Assembly (NCBI GenBank): GCA_030844895.1
Contig: CM061229.1
Coordinates: forward strand, 121,037,682-121,101,681
From: Ambrosia x helenae
Taxonomy: Eukaryota > Streptophyta > Magnoliopsida > Asterales > Asteraceae
Direction: 5' to 3'
Length of the DNA stretch: 64,000 bases
Position 1 is the first letter of the stretch; each line of letters starts with the position of its first letter. The position numbers and the translations under genes were made by a program. The notes beneath the pieces were generated by a model, which did not search any database, had not been told where the DNA came from, and saw only the letters and a list, made by a program, of their open reading frames with translations. Positions 9,663 through 21,639 of the stretch are shown here, one piece after another.

Positions 9663-10972
9663 CTATGAGTTGAACTGCATAATCTTTGGTGCTAGTCTTA
9701 ACAACCTGTCCAAAGCATGTGGTGTAAACTTTCTTGCAAACAAATGGCACGTCTCATTACTTCTACCATTGTACTCACAACTTCTTTCACCCCTCAACTT
9801 CTCCAAAAACTCTCGAGTCACATCGTACCTCGTATACCTCGCCGGATGAGGTCCGCCTTTTGTCCAATCGACAAAAGTCAAAGTTCGGTTTGAAGTCATT
9901 TCCCCAAATTTAAGTGAAACAAACGTTGGCAAGTAATGCTCGTCTGCGTAACATGAACCATTGCAATAGTCTTGAAAGACAGGAAAATATGTTTTATCTG
10001 ATATCACCTCAATTGCTAGGTCACGGTTCATTTCAAACCATTGTGACCCTTTTCGCCATTCGTGGATTTTAACCCTCGGGTGCATTTTCCAGTTGTACCG
10101 CCCTCGCCCAACTGGTCCCGCCAAGTCATAGGACTCGATATAACTATGTTTAGAGTTAATCAAATAAGCGTAAATCGTCGAAAAATTAAACAGTGGAATG
10201 CACGACTCCGAGAGGAGAACGAATCGTTGGTTCGAAAAATCAAGCAGCGCGTTCGCTAGCAACCGACGCTCCGCTTCAACCATACTCACTTTCCCCCATT
10301 CGACAACCTATATTTCACCAAACAAAATATAACACGTTAAAAAGATTATGAATTAGTTTTACTAAAATAACTAATGACAAAATTTAAAAAAAAAAAACAC
10401 TAGGGGTAGAAATGTAAATTTACCTTGCTGGGAATTCTCCGGCCATAGAAAACAGATTCTTTTTCTGGCTCTGTCCAATTGGAAGACAAACCGGAGCTAT
10501 GTACATAAATGCTGAAAAGACCATTATGCCCTTTAAAAAACATATCCCACAAAGGTGACAACAACACGGATCCCCTTGTCAAAAACATGAATGCCACCTT
10601 TGGTGTTCTTTTGTACGGATACTCGGTCACTTTAGGAACCATAGACGCTCTCCAAATCAACTCGTCATCGGACATTTCATGCATTACATTTGTTGGATGT
10701 ATATACTTTTCTAGCCCGATCTTTATCCGTGACGGTGGTGGTGGTGGCGATGATACAACAACATTGGTATCAGTATCAGTATCGGTATTAGTGTCGGTGG
10801 AGATTGACAATTGTGTGAATTGGAGATTGAACGAGACATTTTTTAAATGAAAAGTGAGAATGATACCGAAACATAAACCGAAACCGAAGAAAATAATAAT
10901 AGAGAAAAGATTTGATAATTGTAATCGAGCATTGAAGAAGGTAGATAGTGAGTTTGGGTTGTTGTTCTTCAT
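9663..10972 (-). CDS. GT14 core-2/I-branching-like glycosyltransferase (BC10 type)
   Basis: Two exons, complement(join(9663..10307,10424..10972)), 397 aa. The 116-bp intron has donor CAAG|GTAAAT and acceptor CTATAG-type sequence, joining IPSK to VVEWGKVSMVEAERRLL in frame. A short cytosolic tail precedes a membrane anchor (residues about 22-43), then a low-complexity stem (TDTDTDT and PPPPP), then the catalytic domain (PKVAFMFLTRG, FSIYVHSS, ANALLDFSNQRFVLLSESCIPL, GSQWFEMNRDLA, DEHYLPTFV). This is the layout of Golgi type II enzymes of CAZy GT14; plant relatives include rice BRITTLE CULM 10, linked to cell-wall assembly. Donor and acceptor sugars are not known for most members. All landmarks are intact. 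Confidence 0.95.
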
Positions 10973-11100
10973 TGTGACATGAATGTTTGAATTGAAAGTG
11001 TTTGTATTGATGGAAGAAATATATTGGAAATAATTTGAGAAAATGATTTGATTGGTATAGCGAAAAGCAATCTGTCAAAAAAGTCGGACCCATGAGGTGT

Positions 11101-11110
11101 TTTTATATGG
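11101..11110 (-). promoter_or_regulatory. Candidate TATA box of the GT14 gene
   Basis: On the minus strand the sequence reads ccatataaaa about 130 bp upstream of the start codon at 10972, a normal TATA spacing with a leader of about 100 nt. Confidence 0.5.
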
Positions 11111-11435
11111 AAGGGTGGGGCTATTCGTGTCTCTAGATATATACTTTACTTTCTTTTCTACTCGGTTTCCTTATGTGTAATGCTAGTTAATATTGAACTT
11201 AAATAAAAAAAATTACATTTAATACACATTGTTGTTGATTGTATAATTTCATTTTAAAAATGTGTAATTGGACTAAAATATTTAAGGCAAAATAATATTA
11301 AAATAAAAAATACTTACTAAAAGTTTAGTTAGACAAAATCATTTCATGTATACATAAATTTAATATTTATGGTTCTAGAAAGTCACTTTGGAATATGTTA
11401 TAGAGTTGGCTGATTTTAACTTCAGTTTATGGTTT

Positions 11436-11543
11436 TTTTTTTTTAATGGCAAATTTCTACCCCTTGTAGACTTGAACCCATGACCTTCCCCTTAAGTGTT
11501 CCTAGAAGTTTTGCTTCTACCATTGGGCTACCAACCCAATTAC
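11436..11543 (-). mobile_element. Short tRNA-like SINE, family D
   Basis: A T-run tail at the left, a B-box-like gggttcaagtc (rc near 11470-11480) and an A-box-like tggtagcccaatggtag (rc near 11516-11534). It is flanked by a 19-bp direct repeat (11417-11435 and 11544-11562) with one mismatch. At 108 bp it is barely longer than a tRNA plus tail. Confidence 0.8.
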
Positions 11544-11562
11544 TAACTTCACTTTATGGTTT

Positions 11563-12490
11563 GTCTACACAACTCTATCTCAAAAATCACATCAATCTTT
11601 ATATTTTTTTTAGATGTGTTAATGGAGTCTTTTATAATACAAAACAAGATAATTCACAATCTTTATAATACTTGTTTATATAAGTATAAATTACTTATTT
11701 ATAATTTTTACATATATACCTAATCTTTATATTTTTTGAATGGGGTATATATGTAATTAAGTTCTTATATGTAATTGTCCCTTTAAAATATTTATGTTTA
11801 TTCATTTACAAAGTCGTTTGTTGCATATTTATATTTTTAACAGTCATATTTAAAGAATATTTTCATCGAAATAATCTATTATCTATTATATATAATAAAC
11901 CAATATAAATTGGTCACATGTCATTCACTAGAACTATCGGTTTTAAGTAAAGATATCATTTATTTCTATCTTACTTAACTATGTATAAATTTTTTTAATT
12001 AAGATATAAATAATCGGTACAATATTCAGTATTTTATGTGACAAAATGTGTTATTTTTGTATTTCATACTCAAATTAAGTATTTATAATTTTGCACACAA
12101 GATAGTTCGCAACAACAACGCAACATCTTTGTTGTCGGGGTATGTGTAATTCGAAAAGAGCAAACACAATGGAACTCTTGTACATTTTACAATTTATACT
12201 CTTTAGAATTTTGCTTGACAAATTGAACAACATTTGCTGACCTTTTTCACTAATGACAAATTGTAATACATATGTAATGACGGTGACCTTTTTAAATATT
12301 TCTATTTTTCAGTAAAAGCATCACTAGTGATTTAGTATAATTATAATTTTCAGTAAAAGATTTTGGTATGTGTTCATTTTCAAACACATACATTAGTTGG
12401 TTCATACCTATTTTATTTTCAATACTCCATAGAAGCTGCTCTAATGGTTATTCTTTCTATTAATGATTCACTTACTTTAAAAATCGAAAA
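11563..12490. other. AT-rich, no supportable gene
   Basis: Strongly AT-rich with short frames only. No repeat structure clear by eye. Confidence 0.6.
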
Positions 12491-12498
12491 TTGAATTT

Positions 12499-12920
12499 TT
12501 TTTTTTTGAAAAGTGAACTTCTATACCATCAAAAAACGGACTATCTCCAAATTAGAGATAGCCGCAAACAATACATCACGTTACAACAAAATTACACCAA
12601 TTCTGCCACTCAATCCTATCCTTCTTCGAGCGACTATTAAACCAAAGAAAACTAAAAGCTTTAATGTCCGCCATAATCTTCGAAACCTTAGCACTTCCTT
12701 GGTTGAAATAGACGTCGTTCCTCGTACCCCAAATCCTCCAACAAGCTAGAATAAATATGGTAACAATTATATTAAAAGAACTTGATCTAAGATGTAATTT
12801 CCCAAAAGTAGTGACCGCATAATATATTAATATGTACAAAGCACATAAATTATCTTTGTAATATTTTCCAATACATATATTCCTTCCTATCACCCAAAAG
12901 CCATAACAAGCCAGAAGATT
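12499..12920 (-). pseudogene. LINE retrotransposon 3' tail
   Basis: A T-run at 12499-12510 is the 3' poly(A) of a minus-strand element. The adjacent frame (12576-12923) reads FILACWRIWGTRNDVYF and then FSFLWFNSRSKKDRIEWQNW. This pattern (W..W..RN..F, then a short tail ending near a Trp-rich WxxW) is the very C-terminus of plant LINE ORF2 proteins after the zf-RVT domain. The rest of the element is missing, as is normal for 5'-truncated LINE insertions. The target duplication was not found with confidence. Confidence 0.7.
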
Positions 12921-12972
12921 CAATAATATTCACGGAAGTATTTTTTAACAGCAAATTTTTACACCTAAATAC

Positions 12973-13247
12973 TATAATGATGAACAAGATTAAAGAGTTT
13001 ATTTGATGTTTTTTTAATAATGTTTACAACCAATACATAACCTATTTATACAATACAAATAATATCTACACATTAATTCTAATGGAGAGATTTATGCACA
13101 AGAATATGGAAGTTGTTGAATAGCATGATTTTAGTCTTTGTGATGGTGTAAACTCCTTGACCATATTAATGTTGATTAAGAGCATGATTTGGTCTTTGTG
13201 ATTGTGTAACCTTCTTGACCATATTAATTTGATTGACATTTCTTATA
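12973..13247 (-). repeat. 3' LTR of the copia element
   Basis: The left copy of the LTR pair, downstream in element orientation. It matches 17387-17662 with scattered substitutions and small indels. Confidence 0.93.
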
Positions 13248-16200
13248 CGCCCTTGCAAGATGGAGGATCCATCGGATACTCCAATCTTGGACCGATTATG
13301 AATGAATGGTGCTCGCGTTAACGGTTTGGTAAGTATGTCCGCTAGTTGATCTTGAGAGCTAATATGAAGAACCCGTAACTTTCCAGCCGCAATTTGTTCC
13401 CTAACAAAGTGATAATCAAGTGCTATATGTTTCATCCGTGAATGATATACGGGGTTGGCACAAAGATAGGTAGCACCGGTTTTGTCACAAAACAATGTTG
13501 GGGTTGCAGTTGAAGTGAGGCCAAGTTCATTAAGTAAATGCTTAGTCCATGTGATTTCTCCTGCATCATTGGCTAGAGCTTTATATTCGGTTTCGGTTGA
13601 CGAGCGAGAAACCGACTTTTGGCGAGTAGACTTCCATGAGATAATATTAGTGCCAAGGTAAAGCATGTAGGCAGTGGTGGACCAACCAGCATCATGTATA
13701 CCGCCCCAATCCGAATCTGAGAAGGCCGAGAGATCAAGCGAAGAATTGCGGTTCAGAAAAAGGCCATCATGAATGATGCCCTTAAGATAGCGAAGTACTC
13801 GTTTAAGAGCTTTTTCGTGAGTTTGACGTGGGTGGTGCATAATTGGGAGAGTTTATTAATGGCAAAAGAAATATCCGGACGAGTGAACGCTAGATATTGA
13901 AAAGAACCTACAAGTTTTCTATATGGGATGACATCAACTAAAGGGGAGGAGTCGAACGAGGATAAAGGTTCAGTAGAACTAAGTGGGGTAGTGACATCTT
14001 TTGCCCCATCCATTTTAAATTGATGCAAGATGTCTTGGATGTAGTGGTGTTGTGATAAGAATAGACCTTTGGGTGTGTGAATCACTTCAACACCAAGAAA
14101 ATGATGAAGCATACAAAGATCCTTCATAGAGAATTTTTGGCTTAAAGTCGTGATATCAAGGAATTGTGTGTTGTTGCCTGTAAGAACGATATCATCAACA
14201 TACACCATGAAGTAACAAATGATGTCGTTATGTTTGTAGATAAAAAAAGATGCATCGGCTAATGATTTTTTAAAACCAAAGCGAAGGAGAAAATTTGCAA
14301 GGTCAATGTACCAAGCGCGTGGTGCTTGTTTTAAGCCATACGAAGATTTTTTTTAGCTTGCAAATGTGATTGGGGTATTGTGGGTTAACATAGCCTGGTG
14401 GCTGAGTCATGAAGACAACGTCATGAAGGGTTCCATGAAGGAAAGCATTATTGACATCTAATGACGCAAGGCCAATTTTTGGTTAGAGCAACGGAGAGAA
14501 TAGTCCGAATGGTAATTGGTTTGGTGACGGGACTAATGTATCAAAGTAGTCCTTTCCATGTTGTTGAAGGAACCCTTTTGCTACGAGACGGGCTTTGTAT
14601 TTTGCAATGGAGTCATCCGGATTGCATTTTATTATAAAGACCCATTTGCAACCTATCGGTTTGTCGGGTGTAGGGGGAACATGTTCCCATGTTTGGCGCC
14701 ATTCAGGTGTGGGTGAGGGTTGTGTTTCGACTGTAGGAGTAGGATCGGGTTGGGGGTTGGAGTGGATTGGTGAGTTAGATGGTGACGGATAAGATTGAAG
14801 AGACGGGCTAGGAGTGAGCATAGATAGTGAGGAGGTTGGTGCTTGGGAGTGGTTTGAGTGGATAGGCCGATAGGGTTGGTGAGGAAAGGTGATGGGTTCA
14901 TTGCTTGAGTTAGTATTTGTAAATGAAGTTTGTGTATGAGGAGAAGTAGTGCTAGAAGTAGAGTGGGAAGAATTTTGTGTAGTTTTGAAAACAGAAGGAA
15001 GGAAAGTTGTAGGAGTTGGTAGAAGGGTTTGATTATTAAGGTGAGTGTTGAATGGAAAAATATGATCAACAAACTCCACATGGCGTGAGTGGTATAGCCG
15101 TTGAGAAGATCGGTCAAAGCACTTATAGGGGGATTTTGAGGGTGAGTAACCAAGAAAGATGCATTTAGAGGAGCGAAGATGAAGTTTAGATTTGGCATAG
15201 GGACGGAGCCATGGGAAACACAAACAACCAAAAGGTTTGAGTTTTGTGTAGGTGGGTGTGGTTTTGTATAATTTTTCATAAGGCGACGAGAAATTTAGGA
15301 TTTTTGTGGGTAGACGATTTATAAGGTAAACCGCGGTTTGAAAGGCATGAGACCAAAAGTTGAGTGGTAGATGAGCATGATAAAGGAGGGAGAGCCTGGT
15401 TTCAACGATATGTCGGTGTCATCGTTCCGCAACTCCATTTTGCTATGGGGTATGAGGAGGGGTAGTAAAATGAGAGATACCATTTTGTTGAAGATAGGAG
15501 GTAAGACCTATATATTCGCCCCCATTGTCCAAAAAAAATTGATACGAGTGGTGTACGAAAAAAATTTCTCAACGAGTATTTTAAATTGTGGAAACAAAAC
15601 AGAAACATATGATTTCTTTTTAATGGGATAAAGCCAAGTGTACTTAGAGTAATAATCAACAAAAAGTACATAGTAGGAATAGCCATCATTTGAAGTTTGA
15701 ACGGATCCCCAAACATCCGTGTAGACAAGTTCAAGAGGTTTTGACACAATAAAAGAATTTTCACCAAAGGGTAATTTATGACCTTTTATTTAATGAGCAT
15801 GCATCACAATGAAAAGAACCATCGGACATATTATTATAAACAAGTCCTAATTTATTTAATAGTCGTTTTAGAACTTGAATAGATGGGTGTCCAAATTTGT
15901 GATGCCATGAAAGGAGAGATGTAGATAGCTTGGTGCTTGAATGAACTTGCATAGAAGAAGAAAGAGGGTTTGGTGTGGCATAGTAGACATCATTAATGTT
16001 CACTCCCCGCATTAGGTGCGCCCCCGTGCGAAGATCCTTAACCAAAAAATGAAAAGGAAAAAATTCAACAGAAACTTTGTTAGTTTTACAAAGCTTAGCA
16101 ACGGAAATAAGACGATTACGAAGTTTGGGAACAAGCAAAACATTGTGAAGAAGTAAGGAGTGAGATGATGTAGGAATGGAAGAATGACCAATGTGAGAAA

Positions 16201-16470
16201 TGGAAAGGGTATTACCATTACCTAGAACGATCTCATCGGGCGCCCCGTATTTAGAGAGGTTGCGCATGAAGACTTGGTCGGGTGCAGCATGATCAGAAGC
16301 ACCGGAATCAAACATTAGCGAGGATGATGAGCTTGCCATGGATGATTTGACTTGCGGATTTGGGGAGGGCTTGGCGATAGCAATGTTGTTGTTTTGCAAA
16401 AACTGAGCAAGCTTTCGGCAATCCTTGGTATCATGACCCGGAATGCTACAAAATTGATAAAAAAAAAATT
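13166..16470 (-). pseudogene. copia pol: protease-linked gag end, integrase, RT, RNase H (broken)
   Basis: In element order: a CCHC knuckle (FCSIPGHDTKDC near 16418-16456); a protease-like segment with LMFDSGASDH (about 16320); GAG-pre-integrase (LSWHHKFGHPSIQVLKRLL); integrase start (LVYTDVWGSVQTSNDGYSYY); reverse transcriptase with CKWVFIIKCNPDDSIAKYKA and the YVDD active-site box (MVYVDDIVLTGNN); and copia RNase H with FSDSDWGG and SSTETEYKAL. The pieces lie in different frames, with breaks near 13750-13850, 14208-14483, 15223-15402 and 15747-15776, so no full polyprotein is made. Order integrase before RT confirms Ty1/copia. Confidence 0.92.
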
Positions 16471-17306
16471 GTTACGGTTAGTACGATAGTTTGAAAATTG
16501 GCCTCTGGTAGTAGGTGGAGTTGCATTGGAACGCGACCCATATTGGGTCTTCCTGTTAGTGAAGCGACCGGAGCCGTTATTGGACCCATAGTTGTTAGAC
16601 CGGTTTTGTTGATTGCGAATAGGATGAGAGCTATTTTGGCGATAGGTACTGTTGACGGTTGTGATTAGTGAAGCCGGTTTAGATTCAAGGAGAGACCTTT
16701 CGTGGTCAATAAGTTTTTCATAGAGATCAGGAAATGTAATAGAGGTGTTCAGGTTTTCAAGGCTACTGTTATTTCTTTGTAGTCTTTACCGAGATGAGCA
16801 AGGATGTGAGCGGTGAGGTCGTCATCATCAATTGGTTTTTGGGCTAAAGCCAACTCGTCTACTATGGCTTTCATTTCATTAAGATAATCGGCCATGGGTC
16901 GAGAACCTTTGTTGGTAGTAGCAAGTTTGGTGCGGAGTGAGATAATTCGGGAACGCGAAACACTAGCATAACTATCGTTTAAACTTTGGAAAAGTTGTTT
17001 GGAAGTCTCGGCTGAGGAGACAAGGGGCTGAATGGTATCGGAACAACTTCCGAGTAGAGCACCAAGGAGGATTCAGTCTTGGCGAAATCAAGATCGATAA
17101 ACTGGATTTGGTTTGCCTTCAAGAATTTTCGGTGGTGGTTCTGTGAGTCCATCAATAAATTGCTCGAGTTCGAGCCCTTCGAGTGTGGAAATAACGTGTT
17201 TTTGCCATGAGGGAAAGTTGTTTGCTGTGAGTTTGATTGGAAAATTGGTGTGTGTTGATAGTTCGATAATGGTGGTAGGTGTTGTTGCCATTGCAGTAGG
17301 TGTCAA
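16470..17306 (-). pseudogene. copia gag (broken)
   Basis: The ORF at 17088-17306 begins with MTPTAMATTPTTIIEL and continues FPIKLTANNFPSWQKHVIST, the usual start of copia gag (UBN2-type domain). The frame closes at 17088, although gag-like sequence continues in other frames to the CCHC knuckle. At least one frameshift separates the parts. Confidence 0.75.
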
Positions 17307-17370
17307 ATTGAAAGAAATAAGAAAAAAGTAGTAAGTATGGTAGGAGAAAAAAAACGAAGGCTAAGATCGA

Positions 17371-17386
17371 CTTGCTCTTGATACCA
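17371..17386 (-). other. Primer binding site (tRNA-Met type)
   Basis: On the minus strand TGGTATCAAGAGCAAG immediately follows the LTR end. It resembles the TGGTATCAGAGC site complementary to initiator tRNA-Met used by copia elements. Confidence 0.88.
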
Positions 17387-17662
17387 TATAATGATGGACA
17401 AGATTAAAGAGTTTATTGATGTTTTTTTAATAATGTTTACAATCAATACATAACCTATTTATACAATACAAATAATATCTACACATTGATTCTAATGGAG
17501 AGATTTATGCACAAGAATATGGAAGTTATTGAATAGCATGATTTTAGTCTTTGTGATGGTGTAACCTCTTTAACCATCTTAATGTTTTGATTAAGAGTAT
17601 TATTTGGTCTTTGTGATTGTGTAACCTCCTTGACCATATTAATTTGATTGATATTTCTTATA
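17387..17662 (-). repeat. 5' LTR of the copia element
   Basis: The right copy of the LTR pair. Its inner edge touches the primer binding site at 17371-17386. Confidence 0.93.
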
Positions 17663-17667
17663 AATAC

Positions 17668-18343
17668 CACATAACCTTTTAATTACAAGGATCTGAACCC
17701 ACATAACTTTTAAGTGTGGAGGAATCATTTTACGCTATGAATATCCAATCCAGGTAAGTTGCACTTTCACTTTCATGAATAATATCCAATAAAGGTTTTA
17801 AATTCGTAGTTGGTAACAATTTTTGTACTAAACAGTCAAGATTATTATCAAATATAAACAAAGTAACAGATAACTAAAGTAAAATAAAATGTAATGAAGC
17901 TGATTTATTTTTTATTTTCTTTTTTAAAAGTAAGATATAATAAGATACCGTGTTGTAATGATTTGCAATGTGTGGCATAATACCTTTTTCTATTTAGATA
18001 TATGCTATCAAATTTAAATATACAACTTAATAAAAAGTTGTCGAATTATTAGCGAAAACAAATAAGTTTTTAATAAATAAAAATATATGGGCATGATTGA
18101 AATGGAAATAGCAACAAACAAACCAAGTGTGGGTGTTTGTTAAAATATGAACTTAAAAGCAATGCAAATAGGAGTGCAAATGATGGGGTGTTGGTGGCTA
18201 AATCTTAGTGGCCGATGAAAGTGCATTTGTTGTGGAATCCACGTTCGATCGAACTCGAACCAACCTTTGTGCCCATTTCTTTTTAGTTATTTAAAAACAC
18301 TTGGATTATTAGCTTGATGATGATGGCTTTATTCTCATACTTA
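17668..18343. other. AT-rich, no supportable gene
   Basis: Short frames only. Confidence 0.55.
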
Positions 18344-18513
18344 ATTTTTTTTTATTTTTTTTTGAACGGCCAACGAATCAATTCCGAGCATTCTCGGGCA
18401 CCATTTTGACGAATCAGGTACTCGAGAGTACTCGGGCCACCAATTGCCACCAATTCCCAGGAAAACCCGACCACTCACCCACCCGAAAGCACGACGGTGA
18501 AATAGTCGGTAGT
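18344..18513 (-). mobile_element. SINE family A, 5'-truncated
   Basis: A T-run tail followed by gaacggccaacgaatcaatt and the shared core (CCCACCCGAAAGCACGACGG) found in the copies at 6677 and 7141. It ends abruptly within the core. Confidence 0.85.
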
Positions 18514-19384
18514 TTTAAGTTTTTTTTGAAAAGTTAATAAAAAAACTAGTAATAAATCGATTTTAATGTGAACGTTTTTACGTGTGTTCTGATATTTAAC
18601 AAATCTAAATATTCGTTGCCTAAAATAAATATATATCATCCAATTTATGGTTATATTTTTTTAGTATAAAATAAATTTTAAAAAAGCGTTGTTTTGATTT
18701 TATTTGACTTTCATGAATAATACACGTTAATGTTTGAATCTCTTCCGATAAGGGAAAAAGTTGATTCTCCATTGAAACACTCTCATCCTATGGTTTGTTG
18801 TCCATGGTATTATGACTTCATTTGTTTAATCAACTGGGTATCTCTTTTCTTGATTCCGTTCCATTACTTCGTTGATTTATTTATACAATTAGCGGAATGA
18901 GTCATAATATGCTGAATCTTTTTTATAGGTTTGAAACTATGAATCGAGTGACCTATTACGTGTCAATATCAATTTGAGTTTTCAAGCTGAAAATACCACA
19001 TGAAATTGTCACTGGGTTAGCACTGATAAATGGTGGTCCACTGGGCAACCCAAGTCCACCAAGTCATCAATTCAGGAAAAAAAAAACATGCCGCTCGAAG
19101 ACCCACTTCAGTAAAACCCCTTTGGATTGAATTCGAACTTAAGACTAAATGACATCAAGCTCTTATCTTTATTTCCTCATGTCACTTCACCAAGTAATAG
19201 AGACTGAACGTTAAACTCGTATTTGGTTCTTATTCAACTTGACTTAACTCATGGCGAGCTCGGTGAATGCATACTTTTATTTAACGTTGACTTTCATTAT
19301 GAGTAATCCATTGTCACACTGCCTAATCGGCAGACCTAGCGAATATCTACCCCAAGACTATCGTGCACGGCAGAGGACGTTGGT

Positions 19385-19500
19385 GTATCAGATTTGGTTG
19401 AGGCGTTCCCCAGGAAACCGTACTACCTCCAAACGAGTTACCTTGCTGAAATAACATCCGAATGAAAACCGGGGTGCAGCTTAGAATCGAACCCTCCTCG
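19385..19500 (-). repeat. SINE family B fragment
   Basis: Aligns by eye with the minus strand of the SINE at 48451-48722: the shared blocks ggaaaccgtact, gatgaaaaccgg and cagct...atcgaacc occur in the same order and spacing. Degenerate, and no target duplication was found. Confidence 0.6.
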
Positions 19501-19723
19501 GTGGGTTTGTCACCATCATTACACGAGTGCCTCACCCATTTGATTTAGACGGGGATCGAACCTGTACCTCCATTGAAGAACACAAGACTTTCCACCATCT
19601 GATCTAGGAATCATTGGCAGGTGAATTGCATACTTATCTAGTTACTATATTAATTTCAAATTGTATATACCTCATATAACACAATAATAGTATATTATTA
19701 TAGAAGGAAAATGAAGGTGATTA

Positions 19724-20443
19724 GACTCTCTCCAACCCGCCCTTACCCACATCGCCTGTGCCACGGTGGATTCGTCCTTTGCGTTGGAGATTAGCGCCCG
19801 CTGATGTCCGAAGATGGGAAGTCCGTGCAGATGGGCGCTGGTTTACCTCGGTCCAAACGATGGAGTGGGCCCACTAAGTCTGGTGGTCGGCTATTAATGA
19901 AAGAGTGTGGGATTCAAGGGTTTTTTTAGAGATTTTGGAGTGGATGAAGGAGACGATATCGGGTCGGCTAGAGGATTTCATGACGCTAGAAGAAGAAAGC
20001 CGATTACCATGTCGGATTCGAATGGCTAGACGATATCGTGGCGGCCACTTCTGCATGCTCCGGCGTCAGAAGGAATTAGTACGCTAGGGTTTCGACAAAT
20101 TCAAAGGGTTATATTTTTATTTTGAGGTGATATAGATGGAATGGACCAGGGCCTAGTGTAAATAATGGGTAATTAAATATGTTAAATGGGCTTTTGGTTT
20201 ACTTAACTAAAAAAATTGAACGGCCTCTATTAGTTTTAAATAGGTATGATTTATTTTTAATAATTTAAATATTTAAAATGATGTGGAAAATGTAAGGATA
20301 TGTAAAGATGTTTGTAGGGTTGGAGATGAAATTGAAGGTTTTTAAGGATTTGTAAGGATTTTTAAGGATTTGTAAGGATATGATGTGGCAGCTGACTGAG
20401 CAGCTAAGGGCGCCTAAGGGCTTCTATAGCATTGGAGACAGTC
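19724..20443. mobile_element. Harbinger-type non-autonomous element (TTA duplication)
   Basis: Inverted ends GACTCTCTCCAA (left) and GACTGTCTCCAA (reverse complement of the right) with one mismatch, flanked by TTA on both sides (19721-19723 and 20444-20446). The 720-bp interior is GC-richer than its surroundings in the left half (about 19740-20090) and has short tandem units (ttttaaggatttgtaagga) in the right half. No transposase. The interior open frames are short. Confidence 0.8.
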
Positions 20444-20752
20444 TTAAGACCAATCTTCTGTGCTAAAAAAGAAAGTCTATATATATATAGACTTTCATAT
20501 ATATATATAGACTACTTTTAAAGGTTAATTTCATTGTACACTTTTAGACTACTTTTACCACACATGTCATGTTGTAGGTATTTTTTTAAGGTTAATTTCA
20601 TTTAAAGGTCATATTGTAGGTATCTACCCATTTTACTAACTAATTTATTTATTTTTCGCTAATTTACGGATTTTCAAAAGTAGTCAACATTTTAATTTAG
20701 TTAATAAATTTACTATAAATTTGTAACTAGTTTGTGTATTAATTACCCATGA

Positions 20753-20870
20753 CCTCTTGGTCTAGTGATATGATGTCCTCCCTTACAAATGTGAGGTTGT
20801 GGGTTCAAATCCTTGCAAATGCAAGGTTAGGTGGAAATAAGGTGATAACGTACAACTCGTATAATACATG
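20753..20870 (+). repeat. tRNA-like SINE fragment, family C
   Basis: An A-box-like tggtctagtgatatga and a B-box-like gggttcaaatcc stand in tRNA-like spacing. A relic of the same type (gagttcaaatccttgca) is near 6395. Confidence 0.5.
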
Positions 20871-21009
20871 GATTTCTAACCTAGTGATTCAAATACCTAA
20901 GAGAAAAATGTGTCCTCGAGATGATTAAAGAAAATCAAATTTCATTGTATACTTGTATTAAGATAATATGGTGTGTATAGCTTACAGTTAATATAGTGAA
21001 ACATATTTC

Positions 21010-21012
<3 letters not shown>

Positions 21013-21054
<42 letters not shown>
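21013..21054. repeat. Poly(A) run, about 42 nt
   Basis: An unbroken A-run directly before the first unit of the 286-bp tandem duplication. Confidence 0.95.
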
Positions 21055-21058
<4 letters not shown>

Positions 21059-21586
21059 ATATACATGAGTTGATAAATGTCCGTATAAGTGATTGCTACA
21101 ACAAATCAGGGTAGAGGATGTTTAGATGTCTCTAGGGCTTAAGGCTTAAATCTTCTGCATGGCAAACAAAACAATTAGTTTTAATACAGGAGGGGGTTTC
21201 CTGCGTTTGGACTCCGACGTAAGAATAGGTCAGTAATTGAAGGGAGTTAGAGAAAATGGTATTAGAGTGTAAAGTAAGAGTAGTGATCGGAAAATGGTAT
21301 TAGAGTGTAAAGTAAGAGTAGTGATCGGAATATAGAAAAAATCTATATACATGAGTTGATAAATGTCCGTATAAGTGATTGATTGCTACAACAAATCAGG
21401 GTAGAGGATGGTTTAGACGTCTCTGGGGCTTAAGGCTTAAAGCTTATGCATGGCAAACAAAACAATTAGTTTTAATACAGGAGGGGGTCTCCTGCGTTTG
21501 GACTCTGACGTAAGAATAGGTTAGTAATTGAAGGGAGTTAGAGAAAATGGTATTAGAGTGTAAAGTAAGAGTAGTGATCGGAATAT
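21055..21586. repeat. Tandem duplication, period 286 bp
   Basis: Both units start atctatatacatgagttgat (21055 and 21341) and continue in parallel for about 250 bp with few substitutions. The first unit also has an internal doubled segment of about 38 bp (tggtattagagtgtaaagta...). Confidence 0.92.
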
Positions 21587-21639
21587 GTGTTACCTGAGGT
21601 GCCCAAGGCACCAATATATATGAATGAGCATAAGGCTGG

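Larger units (their letters stand above)
12973..17662 (-). mobile_element. Ty1/copia LTR retrotransposon with TATAA...TTATA termini
   Basis: Two direct repeats of about 275 bp (12973-13247 and 17387-17662), roughly 96-97% alike by eye, enclose gag-pol on the minus strand. Each LTR begins TATAATGATG and ends TTTCTTATA on the + strand, so the termini are TATAA/TTATA and not TG/CA. The 5-bp duplication AATAC (12968-12972 and 17663-17667) and a tRNA-Met-type primer site abutting the right LTR fix these limits. Several frameshifts disable the polyprotein. It is a complete insertion, 4690 bp. Confidence 0.95.

Noticed and set aside
20753..20830. Possible tRNA gene
   Set aside because: A- and B-box-like words occur, but no cloverleaf with acceptor pairing could be drawn. 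SINE head is the better reading.
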